NCBI RefSeq assembly: GCF_004116335.1
Contig: NZ_PDKN01000001.1
Location: 248,001 to 312,000 of the forward strand
Origin: Candidatus Marinarcus aquaticus
GTDB lineage: Bacteria; Campylobacterota; Campylobacteria; Campylobacterales; Arcobacteraceae
Reading direction: 5' to 3'
Length of the DNA: 64,000 nucleotides
Shown here: piece by piece, positions 18,528 to 26,414 of the stretch
Position numbering within the stretch: position 1 is the first letter of the stretch
How the letters are laid out: the number at the start of each line of letters is the position of its first letter
Translations under genes and position numbers: made by a program
Notes under the pieces: model-generated
The model's database searches: none
Seen by the model: only the letters and a program-made list of their open reading frames with translations
What the model was told of the DNA's origin: nothing

Positions 18528-18560
18528 AAAAAGGCAAGAGTTTTCTCTTGCCTTTTTTTA
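18528..18560 (+). terminator. Rho-independent terminator of ppnP
   Basis: AAAAAGGCAAGAG / CTCTTGCCTTTTT perfect 13-base arms around TTTT (18528-18557), running into more T. Confidence 0.92.
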
Positions 18561-18700
18561 TCTTTATTTTATACAAATATTTAAACGTTGGAATAACTAA
18601 ATCTATGTCTAAGTTGTGTTGGATATTAAATTATTTAAGTGATGATAGGAACAGTGAATGTCAGACAAATTGTTGTTTATTTGAAATTTTTTTGAACTTC

Positions 18701-18720
18701 AAAGCCCTAAGAAGGGCTTT
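18701..18720. terminator. Hairpin downstream of the superoxide reductase-like gene
   Basis: AAAGCCC / GGGCTTT arms around TAAGAA, three bases beyond the stop of the minus-strand gene at 18724. On the minus strand no T-run follows, and on the plus strand GTTTT follows, so its direction is unclear. The stretch 18558-18700 between it and the ppnP terminator contains nothing I recognise. Confidence 0.55.
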
Positions 18721-18723
18721 GTT

Positions 18724-19104
18724 TTAGTTAACTGCGACAGCCACAGGGTCTGATTCCCAAACCCCGTGCTTGGTACAGTATGCGTGAGCAACAAGATTTA
18801 ATTTTCCTGTTGGTACAACGTTAAAAGTAACAGTTTGATGTCCTTTTTCGTTCCCTAAAGCACCTGCCATAAACTCTGCTTTAGCTAATAGTGTCTCCCC
18901 ATTAAAAAGTGAAATACTTGAAATATAGTGATCGAAATCATCTGGATGAGAGTACTCATTTCCCATTTTTACTGTAACTGCAAAAGGTTCACCTTTTGTT
19001 GCGTTATCTTCACAGTGAATGAATGGTGAGTGTCTGTCAATATAATCTTTTTTTGCTTCTCTCTCAACCGTATCTATATCTACGTATTTATTAATCTTTG
19101 GCAT
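18724..19104 (-). CDS. Class II superoxide reductase-like protein (neelaredoxin type)
   Basis: Predicted non-heme iron protein reducing superoxide to peroxide in the cytosol. 126 residues, one domain, without the N-terminal desulforedoxin centre. The Fe(His)4(Cys) ligands can be assigned: His25 (RHSP), His53 and His59 (SHPDDFDH), Cys110 and His113 (CTKHGVWE). The usual E-K-H-x-P loop, whose Glu and Lys gate and protonate the active site, reads D23-R24-H25-S-P here. An AGGAGA site lies before ATG 19104, and a palindrome at 19162-19180 overlaps the upstream promoter region. Activity with the altered loop is uncertain. Confidence 0.85.
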   Translation of the reverse strand: MPKINKYVDIDTVEREAKKDYIDRHSPFIHCEDNATKGEPFAVTVKMGNEYSHPDDFDHYISSISLFNGETLLAKAEFMAGALGNEKGHQTVTFNVVPTGKLNLVAHAYCTKHGVWESDPVAVAVN

Positions 19105-19134
19105 GTTTTATCTCCTGAATTTTTAAATTATCAC

Positions 19135-19140
19135 ATTATA
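19135..19140 (-). promoter_or_regulatory. -10 box for the superoxide reductase-like gene
   Basis: TATAAT on the minus strand, 30 bases before ATG 19104, with no consensus -35. The palindrome at 19162-19180 lies where a -35 or activator site would be. Confidence 0.5.
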
Positions 19141-19161
19141 CACTAACTTTTTTAAATTAAA

Positions 19162-19180
19162 TAGGATAAAAATTATCCTA
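19162..19180. promoter_or_regulatory. Candidate operator palindrome upstream of superoxide reductase-like gene
   Basis: TAGGATAA-AAA-TTATCCTA: perfect 8-base arms with a 3-base spacer, about 58 bases before the start of the minus-strand gene and covering its -35 region. It resembles a metalloregulator or redox-regulator site in size and symmetry; the regulator is not identified. Confidence 0.5.
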
Positions 19181-19270
19181 AATGAAAAGCTTAAGCAAAA
19201 AATCAGCAAAAAGTGATGAACTCACAGTATAACATATTAATTTTTAGAGGTGCCCTTTGGTTATATTGGG

Positions 19271-19276
19271 TATAAT
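19271..19276 (+). promoter_or_regulatory. -10 box for thiL, leaderless position
   Basis: TATAAT followed by six bases (GGGCTT) and then the thiL ATG at 19283. Transcription would begin at or next to the A of the start codon. Confidence 0.55.
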
Positions 19277-19282
19277 GGGCTT

Positions 19283-20107
19283 ATGAATAAAGAGGACTAT
19301 TTTATAAAACAATTTTCACACTCAAAATTTATTGGTGATGATGGTGCGATTGTCGGTTCGTATGTCTATAGTGCTGATGCATTTTTTGAAAACGTGCACT
19401 TTAAACGTGAATGGATGAGTCTCAAAGAGATTGCTCAAAAAGCAATGTTAGTCAATATCTCTGATGCCATTGCGATGAATGCAAAACCAAAGTATGCACT
19501 TTTAACCGTAGCCATACCCAAATCATACACGCATAAAGAGCTTGATGAATTGGCCCTTGGCTTTAAAAAAACAGCGCAAAAATTTGGTATAGAGATCATT
19601 GGAGGGGATACCATTTGTAATGAGAAACTTGATATTTCAGTCACTATTATTTCAAAAAGCAAACGACCCGTTTTAAGAAGTGGTATGAAAAAGGGTGATT
19701 TGCTTTGTTATACGGGTGAATTAGGTCAGTCTTTAAAGCATCTGAATGCGTTGCTTAAAGGTGAAAAGATTCCCAAAAAATCAAAGTTCATCAAACCCAA
19801 GCTCAATGCAAAGTTTTTTTATGAAATAGCTTCCTATGTCAGTGCAGGTATGGATATCTCTGATGGTCTTTTTTTTGAATTAGAACGCCTTTCAAAAGCC
19901 AACACACTGGGTTTTGAATTTTTCAGTTCCATTCCTAATGAAATAGGATGTTCAGGAGAAGAGTATGAACTGCTTTTTTCTTTTGCACCTCAGTATCAAA
20001 AAAAGATTGAAAAGATTGCACACAAACACAATATTAAATTAACCATCGTAGCCAAAGCTGTTAAAGGCAGTTACGAATGTAAATGTAAGGGACACCATTT
20101 TGAATAA
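19283..20107 (+). CDS. thiL: Thiamine-monophosphate kinase
   Basis: ATP-dependent phosphorylation of thiamine-P to the cofactor thiamine diphosphate. PurM-like fold: FIGDDGAIVG near the N-terminus carries the metal Asp pair, SADAFFENVHFKREW binds substrate, a GGDT segment at about 109-112 and MDISDGLFFEL bind ATP-magnesium. At 274 residues it is shorter than E. coli ThiL (325) but typical of Campylobacterota. I choose ATG 19283 over GTG 19250 because conserved ThiL sequence begins with the following residues and a TATAAT lies 7 bases before it. It overlaps truD by 8 bases. Confidence 0.9.
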   Translation: MNKEDYFIKQFSHSKFIGDDGAIVGSYVYSADAFFENVHFKREWMSLKEIAQKAMLVNISDAIAMNAKPKYALLTVAIPKSYTHKELDELALGFKKTAQKFGIEIIGGDTICNEKLDISVTIISKSKRPVLRSGMKKGDLLCYTGELGQSLKHLNALLKGEKIPKKSKFIKPKLNAKFFYEIASYVSAGMDISDGLFFELERLSKANTLGFEFFSSIPNEIGCSGEEYELLFSFAPQYQKKIEKIAHKHNIKLTIVAKAVKGSYECKCKGHHFE

Positions 20108-21164
20108 ACAGTACTATTTAAACCACTCTAAAATTGAGGTGGTTTTTAAACAAAGCAAAGATGATTTCGTGGTTACAGAAGTACCACTGTATGAGTTCAG
20201 TAATGAAGGTGAACATCTCATTATTAAGTTTCGGAAAAAAGATTTAACCACGTGGGATGCCCAACAAATCTTCTCAGAACAACTCGGATGCAAAGCACGA
20301 GATATTGGTTATGCGGGGTTAAAAGATAAAAATGCCATGACAATTCAGTACTTTTCTTTGCCAAAGTCATGTGAAGCCAACCTCGAAAAGTTTAACCATG
20401 AAAACATTAAAATCCTTGAAACAACCTATCATAACAATAAAATACGAATAGGGCATTTAAAAGGGAACAAGTTTTTCATTCGTCTAAAAAGAGTCAACTT
20501 GGTTGATGCCAGAAAGATTGAACAAGTGTTGCAAAACATTGTCAGTTTTGGGATTCCAAACTATTTTGGTTTCCAACGTTTTGGTGTTGAAGGGAACAAC
20601 TATCAAAAAGGAGAAGCCATCATCAAAGGAGAACTCAAAGAGAAAAACAGAAAACTCAAACAGATGTATATCAATGCGTATCAAAGTTATTTGTTTAATA
20701 CTTGGTTATCTAAGCGTATTGAAATCTCAAAACTGGTAGACGCTTTTGAACCCAAAGAGATTTGTGAAAAACTGGGACTTCCTTTAGAGATGGTCAAGCA
20801 GATGAAAAAACAACAACACCCTTTTAAACTCATCCAAGGGGATTTAATGAGTCACTACCCATATGGACGTATTTTTCATGTGGAAGATTTAGAGAGTGAA
20901 AGTGAGAAGTTCTTTGCACGTGATAGAGTCCCTACAGGAATACTTGCGGGTAAAAAAGTAAAAACCAGTGAAAACGAAGCGTATGAAGTGGAAAAAGAGT
21001 TTGATATTAAAATTCCAGAAGATGGTGCCAGACGTTTTGCTTGGATTTTTCCTGAAGAGATTGAAAGCAATTATAAAGAGGAAAAAAACTGGATGGAACT
21101 CTCTTTTTACCTGCCAAAGGGTTCATACGCTACAGAAGTGATCAGCGAGTTAATCCACCAATAA
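20100..21164 (+). CDS. truD: tRNA pseudouridine synthase D
   Basis: Makes pseudouridine-13 in tRNA-Glu. 354 residues. The catalytic motif is GYAGLKDKNAMTIQYFSL at about 76-93 with the nucleophilic Asp of KDK, and the NYFGFQRFG motif at about 158-166 also identifies the family, as does NAYQSYLFN. The start is TTG 20100 inside the thiL end, supported by an AAGGGA site at suitable distance; no ATG fits better. thiL-truD form an operon. Confidence 0.93.
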   Translation: MNKQYYLNHSKIEVVFKQSKDDFVVTEVPLYEFSNEGEHLIIKFRKKDLTTWDAQQIFSEQLGCKARDIGYAGLKDKNAMTIQYFSLPKSCEANLEKFNHENIKILETTYHNNKIRIGHLKGNKFFIRLKRVNLVDARKIEQVLQNIVSFGIPNYFGFQRFGVEGNNYQKGEAIIKGELKEKNRKLKQMYINAYQSYLFNTWLSKRIEISKLVDAFEPKEICEKLGLPLEMVKQMKKQQHPFKLIQGDLMSHYPYGRIFHVEDLESESEKFFARDRVPTGILAGKKVKTSENEAYEVEKEFDIKIPEDGARRFAWIFPEEIESNYKEEKNWMELSFYLPKGSYATEVISELIHQ

Positions 21165-21234
21165 ATGCCTCTTGTAATTATTTTATTAAGAGAAGTTAAG
21201 CTAAACTTAGTGCATTATTTTTTTAGGATGGGGT

Positions 21235-21708
21235 ATGACTCAAGAAGAATTAGATGCAATGATGGAAAATGGTATTGAAGATGTAGTAGAAGATTCAACT
21301 TCTGCAACTCAGGATGAACACCACCGAGATATGGCAGAACAACTTGGCAGCGTGACCAAAGAGTCTGAAGTCAAAGCGACGGAGATATTTGATAAGTTAG
21401 AATCAATTCTTTGTGTGACTGAAACACTTAAAAATTCACAAGATGATTTGGAAGCACATCTGGAAAAGATCGATGCTATTGTCATGGATATCATGTCAAC
21501 CATGCAGTATCAAGATATTCACCGACAAAAAATTGAGCGAGTGATTAATAATATGCGTTCAATTTCTAAATTGATGAATCAAACTCTGCATATTGTAGAT
21601 GATGAAGAGATTGCTCCAAGTGCAAAACATATTGTGGGTGATAATACATCTGATTTAGTAACCGATGAGGAGCTTGAAGCATTGATTGCTTCAATGAATA
21701 ATAAATAA
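21235..21708 (+). CDS. cheZ: CheZ-like CheY-P phosphatase
   Basis: 157-residue helical protein. MQYQDIHRQKIERV at about residues 90-103 matches the CheZ catalytic helix: Asp94 and Gln98 keep the D-x3-Q spacing of E. coli CheZ (Asp143, Gln147). The remote CheZ of Helicobacter and other Campylobacterota is known to dephosphorylate CheY. The C-terminus TDEELEALIASM resembles the CheY-binding tail of CheZ. The N-terminus MTQEELDAM resembles the CheY-binding peptide of FliM (LSQxEIDAL). A GGATGGGGT stretch precedes ATG 21235. It faces a convergent chemoreceptor gene across a shared hairpin. Confidence 0.8.
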   Translation: MTQEELDAMMENGIEDVVEDSTSATQDEHHRDMAEQLGSVTKESEVKATEIFDKLESILCVTETLKNSQDDLEAHLEKIDAIVMDIMSTMQYQDIHRQKIERVINNMRSISKLMNQTLHIVDDEEIAPSAKHIVGDNTSDLVTDEELEALIASMNNK

Positions 21709-21712
21709 GCAA

Positions 21713-21745
21713 AGGCAGAAGAGGAGTTTTACTCCTCTTCTGCCT
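21713..21745. terminator. Shared hairpin terminator overlapping the chemoreceptor C-terminus
   Basis: Perfect 14-base arms (AGGCAGAAGAGGAG and its complement) around TTTTA. The right arm encodes the last acidic residues of the minus-strand chemoreceptor and contains its stop region (stop at 21729-21731). It follows the cheZ stop by 4 bases. Confidence 0.75.
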
Positions 21746-23978
21746 CTTCGCTTTCTTCAATATCTTCTTGTTTTATGGGAGCTGAAAAGCTTTCATCAGA
21801 ACAGGTTTCTGCTTTTACTTTATTGAGTAATCCAAAGATTTGTAACGATAAGATTTCAACCGCTTTTGCTTTTTCATTTAATTTCTCATTAGACTCTTTT
21901 TCGCTGTTGGCATTGACCAGTTCTTGAAGTTTTTTGGTTAATTCCGAATTAAGTTCTTTCAGCTCTTCAATCGTTTTTGAGTTGTAGTCATCATGTGAAT
22001 GTGTATATTCCGCAATCCAACCCTCTAAGGCACTGTTTTTAGCAACTGCAAATTTCTCAAACGTACCAAACTGACTGTAAATACTCTCTTTGAGTTTTAA
22101 AATGTCGACTTTGAGTTTCGCTGTATCATAGACCAAATCAATATCACATACTTGCTCTCGTGCTTCTTCTAAGAAACTTGCACGTGATGCAGCAGTTACT
22201 AAAGAGTTTGACATTTCAGCAATTTGTTCAGACATATTAGAAATTTTGTCTGCAACAGTTGCATTCTCTTGTGTGGCTTTATCTAAAGCATTAACTGCAT
22301 CATTGATTTGTACAATTCCACGCTCTTGTTCTTTACTTGCAGTGGCTACTTGCTCAATCATTTCAATGGTATTGTTAATATTTGCATTGAGTTCATCATA
22401 TCCGTGAATCATTTTTGCTGAGATCTCTTTACCTGCTTGTGCTTTTGAACTTGCATTTTCAACAATTGCTTTAATCTCTTTAGCAGCTTCAGCACTTCGT
22501 GAAGCAAGGTTTCTTACCTCTTGTGCAACGACAGCAAAGCCTTTTCCTGCTTCACCTGCTGTTGCTGCTTCCACTGCAGCATTGAGTGAGAGGATATTGG
22601 TTTGAAACGCAATTTGGTCAATTACTTCAATCGCTTCATTAATAGAACTTACTTGTGTATTAATCTCTTCCATTGATTGTGCTGTTTCATTGGCAAGCGT
22701 TAATCCGCTTTTCGCTGAAGAAGTCACGTTTTGTGCTAATTGTGCCATTCTGGTTGAGGCTTCCGTGTTTCCTTGAATGTTTGAAGTAATTTGCTCCAAT
22801 GCTGCAGCAGTCTCTTCTAAGGAAGCCGCTTGTTTATTGGATGACTTTGATAAGTCAGCTGAAGCAGTTGAGAGCACTTCTGTATTTTCTTTAAGTGAAT
22901 CACCTGTGTTCATAATCATTGCTAAAATTTCAGAAGTATTGTTCCCTACGAGTTTGATACCCGAAGCAACGGAACCTAAGTCCCCATAAAGACCTTGGTC
23001 ATTGATACGTGTATCAAAGTGTGATTCAGAGTATTGTCGTAGCGTTTCATTGATTTTATCCAAGGTGTTTTTCGTATTGGCAATCATATGGTTGAGTTTA
23101 TTTTTCAAGTCTTCCACAAATGGATTGCTTGCTGTTGAGCTTACTTTATAGACAAAGAAACCATTTCCTGTTTTTTCTAAAACATCATTGGCTTCTTCAA
23201 TGACTTTTTCATCTTGTTTAAGACCTTCTCTCACTTTATCCATATATTGGTTAAACAGTTGGGCCACATCTCCAATCTCATCTTCAGTTGTGATGTCCAG
23301 TTTGATATTGGCATCATTTGAAGTGATAAGATTTTGAAATCCTTCTTTTAATCCATTAATTGGATTGGTTGCTTTTTTGACGACAACTAAAATAAGAATA
23401 ATAGTAATCCATCCAAGTATCGTTGAGATAGAGAGAATATAAATGGTCAGTTCATGAAGTTGGTCATCAGATTCATCTAAAGAGAATGTCAAGTCCATGA
23501 CTCCAATAACATCACCAATACCTTGGTTGGCATGACACATTAAACACTCTTGGGTTGCCACCATTGGTTTGATCATTCGAAGGTTGTGTCCAGTGTTATC
23601 TGAGAATTCAAGCACTTGGGATTTTTTGGTATTAAAAGAGTTTAAAACCTCTTTGTCATCGGTCATGGCTTCGCCTGCAGAGTACATATCAATAAGAGGT
23701 TGACTCTTTGCTACAATCAAACGTTTTACGCCCTTAATCGATTGAGCTTCCTCTTCAGCTTTTTTAATCGCAGCTGGGTCACCCGTGTTCATTGCGTTTC
23801 TAAGACTTTGGAACATTGCAGTATTGAGCATCTCTAAACTCTCTTTGGTACTTACTATGGAGTCATCATGTACGGTTTTTGTTGTAAAGTAAACAACAGC
23901 TAAACTGTTGATGGTCATGAGAACCAATAAAGAAAAAATAATTTTGTTACTGATCTTCTTTTTCAGAAAGTTGAACAT
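21729..23978 (-). CDS. Methyl-accepting chemotaxis protein with periplasmic c-type heme motif
   Basis: 749 residues. Transmembrane segments at about 12-32 and 177-200 flank a periplasmic domain of the Tll0287-like/DUF3365 type carrying CLMCH at Cys145-His149, a covalent heme c site, so redox or gas sensing is likely. A HAMP region follows (about 200-255), then the signalling hairpin with the tip [21 protein letters not shown]. The C-terminal 120 residues align with a CZB zinc domain, but the His and Cys zinc ligands are replaced (NSALEGW instead of HCxLGxW). An acidic tail ends the protein. It is convergent with cheZ and divergent from ruvA. Confidence 0.9.
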   Translation of the reverse strand: MFNFLKKKISNKIIFSLLVLMTINSLAVVYFTTKTVHDDSIVSTKESLEMLNTAMFQSLRNAMNTGDPAAIKKAEEEAQSIKGVKRLIVAKSQPLIDMYSAGEAMTDDKEVLNSFNTKKSQVLEFSDNTGHNLRMIKPMVATQECLMCHANQGIGDVIGVMDLTFSLDESDDQLHELTIYILSISTILGWITIILILVVVKKATNPINGLKEGFQNLITSNDANIKLDITTEDEIGDVAQLFNQYMDKVREGLKQDEKVIEEANDVLEKTGNGFFVYKVSSTASNPFVEDLKNKLNHMIANTKNTLDKINETLRQYSESHFDTRINDQGLYGDLGSVASGIKLVGNNTSEILAMIMNTGDSLKENTEVLSTASADLSKSSNKQAASLEETAAALEQITSNIQGNTEASTRMAQLAQNVTSSAKSGLTLANETAQSMEEINTQVSSINEAIEVIDQIAFQTNILSLNAAVEAATAGEAGKGFAVVAQEVRNLASRSAEAAKEIKAIVENASSKAQAGKEISAKMIHGYDELNANINNTIEMIEQVATASKEQERGIVQINDAVNALDKATQENATVADKISNMSEQIAEMSNSLVTAASRASFLEEAREQVCDIDLVYDTAKLKVDILKLKESIYSQFGTFEKFAVAKNSALEGWIAEYTHSHDDYNSKTIEELKELNSELTKKLQELVNANSEKESNEKLNEKAKAVEILSLQIFGLLNKVKAETCSDESFSAPIKQEDIEESEEAEEE

Positions 23979-24070
23979 TTCGTGCCCTTATTATTTAAGT
24001 TGGTTTATTATATAATGAAAACTATTTAAAGTAAGTTAAAATAACAAAATTGTAAAAGAGATTTAAATAA

Positions 24071-24631
24071 ATGATTGTTGGAATAGAAGGAACGATTGAA
24101 AAGAAGGAGCCTACAGGTGTACACCTCAATGTGAACGGATTGATTTATGAGGTTTTTGTCTCCTTAAATTGCAGTGCACAGATTACAAAAAATAATATTA
24201 AACTGTATACCACTCATATTATAAAAGAGGATTCTCAAACGCTATATGGTTTTTATGATTTGAATGAAAAAAAACTGTTTGATACAGTCATAAAAATTAA
24301 TGGGGTAGGACCAAAAGTCGCATTGGCAATTTGTTCTACTTTTACCCCTTCGACTTTTGCTCAAATTGTATCAGCTAATGATGTGACAATGCTCAAGCGA
24401 GTTCCTGGGATTGGTCCGAAGCAAGCGAGTCGAATTTTGGTTGAACTCAGTGGTTTCATTATTGATGGCACAGATGAAAATGGCAGTTCAAATAGCAATA
24501 CTCTTGAAGCTGCTTTAGCGTTAGAATCTTTAGGATTTAAAAAAGAATTGGTTGCAAAAGTACTTACTTCATGTACTGCAACAGACACAAGTGGCCTTGT
24601 CAAAGAGGCATTAAAAAAACTACAAAAATAA
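24071..24631 (+). CDS. ruvA: Holliday junction branch-migration subunit RuvA
   Basis: DNA-binding part of RuvAB. 186 residues: N-terminal OB domain ([19 protein letters not shown], about 1-62), two helix-hairpin-helix motifs ([12 protein letters not shown] near 76 and [12 protein letters not shown] near 111), and a C-terminal RuvB-binding domain with [12 protein letters not shown] near 147. A short gap of 19 bases leads to ddlA with an AGGAGA site. Beginning of the ruvA-ddlA-hydrolase-murF operon known from Campylobacter. Confidence 0.95.
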   Translation: MIVGIEGTIEKKEPTGVHLNVNGLIYEVFVSLNCSAQITKNNIKLYTTHIIKEDSQTLYGFYDLNEKKLFDTVIKINGVGPKVALAICSTFTPSTFAQIVSANDVTMLKRVPGIGPKQASRILVELSGFIIDGTDENGSSNSNTLEAALALESLGFKKELVAKVLTSCTATDTSGLVKEALKKLQK

Positions 24632-24650
24632 TTATAGGAGACTTTATAGA

Positions 24651-25685
24651 ATGAAAATAGCAATCTTTTTTGGTTGTTCAAGTTATGAACATGAGATATC
24701 AATTGTCTCATCTATTGCAATGAAGGACGTATTAAAGCATGAGTTGGTGTATATATTTTGTGACCAACACCGAGAGCTTTATGAGATTCCTTCATCAACC
24801 ATAAAGTCAAAACTCTTCAGCTCAGGTGAGTATAAAAAGTGCGATAAAGTAACTTTACAAAAAGGTGGTTTTGCTAAAAAGAGCATGTTTGGACAAAAAG
24901 AGATTGCATATGATGTGGTATTGAACCTTACTCATGGTGGTGATGGTGAAGATGGTGTGTTAGCATCACTGTTTGAATTCTATGGTATTCCTTTCATTGG
25001 CCCAAGAGTAGAAGCGTGTTCTGTGAGTTCACACAAGTTCTTAACCAAAGGGTATGCACAAAGTGTGGATGTAAAAACGATTGATTACGCATTTTATACC
25101 AAAAACGATGAAATCAAAGTGGACAGTTTCCCTGTGATTGTAAAACCCGTTCGTTTAGGAAGTTCAATCGGGGTTTCCATTGTAAAGTCGCAAGAAGAGT
25201 TAGATTATGCACTGGATGTGGCATTTGAGTTTGATGATGCCATTATCATTGAACCATTTATAGCAAACATCAAAGAGTATAACCTTGCAGGATGTGTGAT
25301 TAATGGAGAGTTTAACTTCTCAATCATTGAAGAGCCGCAAAAAGCAGAGTTCTTAGACTTTGATAAAAAATATCTAGATTTCTCTCGAACCAGTAAAGCC
25401 TTAGAAGCAGACATAGACGAAACACTTAAAGAAAAAATCAAAGAGGCATTTAAAAAGCTTTATAACACTCTGTTTATTGGTTCTTTGATTCGTTGTGATT
25501 TCTTCGTTGTGGATGGGGAAGTCTATATTAATGAGATCAACTCTATTCCTGGAAGCATGGCAAACTATCTGTTTGAAGACTTTAATACACTCTTTACTTC
25601 ATTGGCACAAAACTTACCCAAGAAAAAAGCCATTACGATTAACTATGAGTATGTGAATAAAATCCAAGCAAGCAAGGGTAAGTAG
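24651..25685 (+). CDS. ddlA: D-alanine-D-alanine ligase
   Basis: ATP-grasp enzyme making the D-Ala-D-Ala dipeptide for peptidoglycan. 344 residues: FFGCSSYEHEISIVS near the N-terminus is the Ddl motif with the catalytic Glu, LTHGGDGEDGVLAS the second signature, VKPVRLGSSIGVS the ATP-grasp segment, and INEINSIPGSMA the metal-binding C-terminal signature. An AGGAGA site precedes ATG 24651. The next gene starts immediately after its stop, and the product feeds the MurF-like ligase two genes on; alr, which supplies D-Ala, is at 56952-57977. Confidence 0.96.
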   Translation: MKIAIFFGCSSYEHEISIVSSIAMKDVLKHELVYIFCDQHRELYEIPSSTIKSKLFSSGEYKKCDKVTLQKGGFAKKSMFGQKEIAYDVVLNLTHGGDGEDGVLASLFEFYGIPFIGPRVEACSVSSHKFLTKGYAQSVDVKTIDYAFYTKNDEIKVDSFPVIVKPVRLGSSIGVSIVKSQEELDYALDVAFEFDDAIIIEPFIANIKEYNLAGCVINGEFNFSIIEEPQKAEFLDFDKKYLDFSRTSKALEADIDETLKEKIKEAFKKLYNTLFIGSLIRCDFFVVDGEVYINEINSIPGSMANYLFEDFNTLFTSLAQNLPKKKAITINYEYVNKIQASKGK

Positions 25686-26414
25686 TTGGCTCTTAAGCAA
25701 GTAACGTATGCTCATCACTCTTTTGATATTGCCTATGACTTAGTCAATCCAGCAGCATCTAAAACGATTGTCTTTTTACATGGTTGGGGAAGTAACAAAG
25801 AGATTATGAAACAAGGGTTTGCCAACACTCTGTCAGAGTTTAAACACATCTATGTGGACATGCCCGGTTTTGGAAAAAGCAGCAATGAGATGGTGCTTAC
25901 CACACAAGAGTATGCCACAATCATGCAACTTTTTTTACAACAGTTGGGATATGAAACTTGCAGTGAGCTTACCATTGCAGGTCACTCTTTTGGTGGAAAA
26001 GTGGCCACACTTTTAGAACCTAAAAACTTAATACTTTTAAGCACAGCAGGTATCATTGAACCAAAACCTTTTAAAGTGCGTGTCAAAATCAAACTGGCGA
26101 AGTTTTTAAACCTTTTTGGTTTGGGAAAAATCACCAAAGCCTTTAGAAGCAGTGATGTCAACCAAATGAGCCAAAACATGTATGAAACCTTTAAAAATGT
26201 GGTGGATGAAGATTTCACTGCGATTTTTCAAGCATACCGTGGAAAAACATTTATCTTTTGGGGTGAAACAGACACCGCTACTTCTTTACAAAGTGGAGAA
26301 AAAATCCACAGCTTAATTAAAAATTCTGAGATGGTATCTTATAATGGTGACCACTATTTTTTTTTAAAATACAACAACGACATCGCAAAGAGACTGGAAA
26401 ATGGAATACTTTAA
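25686..26414 (+). CDS. Alpha/beta hydrolase
   Basis: 242-residue hydrolase with the oxyanion motif FLHGWGSNKE at about 30-39, the nucleophile elbow AGHSFGGK (Ser about 99) and the last-His region GDHYFFLK near 221. The catalytic acid is probably in the WGETDTA segment. Substrate unknown; a gene of this type occupies the same place between ddl and murF in Campylobacter, suggesting a cell-wall-related role. Start TTG 25686 directly abuts the ddlA stop, with AAGGG about 10 bases before. It overlaps murF by 14 bases. Confidence 0.85.
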   Translation: MALKQVTYAHHSFDIAYDLVNPAASKTIVFLHGWGSNKEIMKQGFANTLSEFKHIYVDMPGFGKSSNEMVLTTQEYATIMQLFLQQLGYETCSELTIAGHSFGGKVATLLEPKNLILLSTAGIIEPKPFKVRVKIKLAKFLNLFGLGKITKAFRSSDVNQMSQNMYETFKNVVDEDFTAIFQAYRGKTFIFWGETDTATSLQSGEKIHSLIKNSEMVSYNGDHYFFLKYNNDIAKRLENGIL

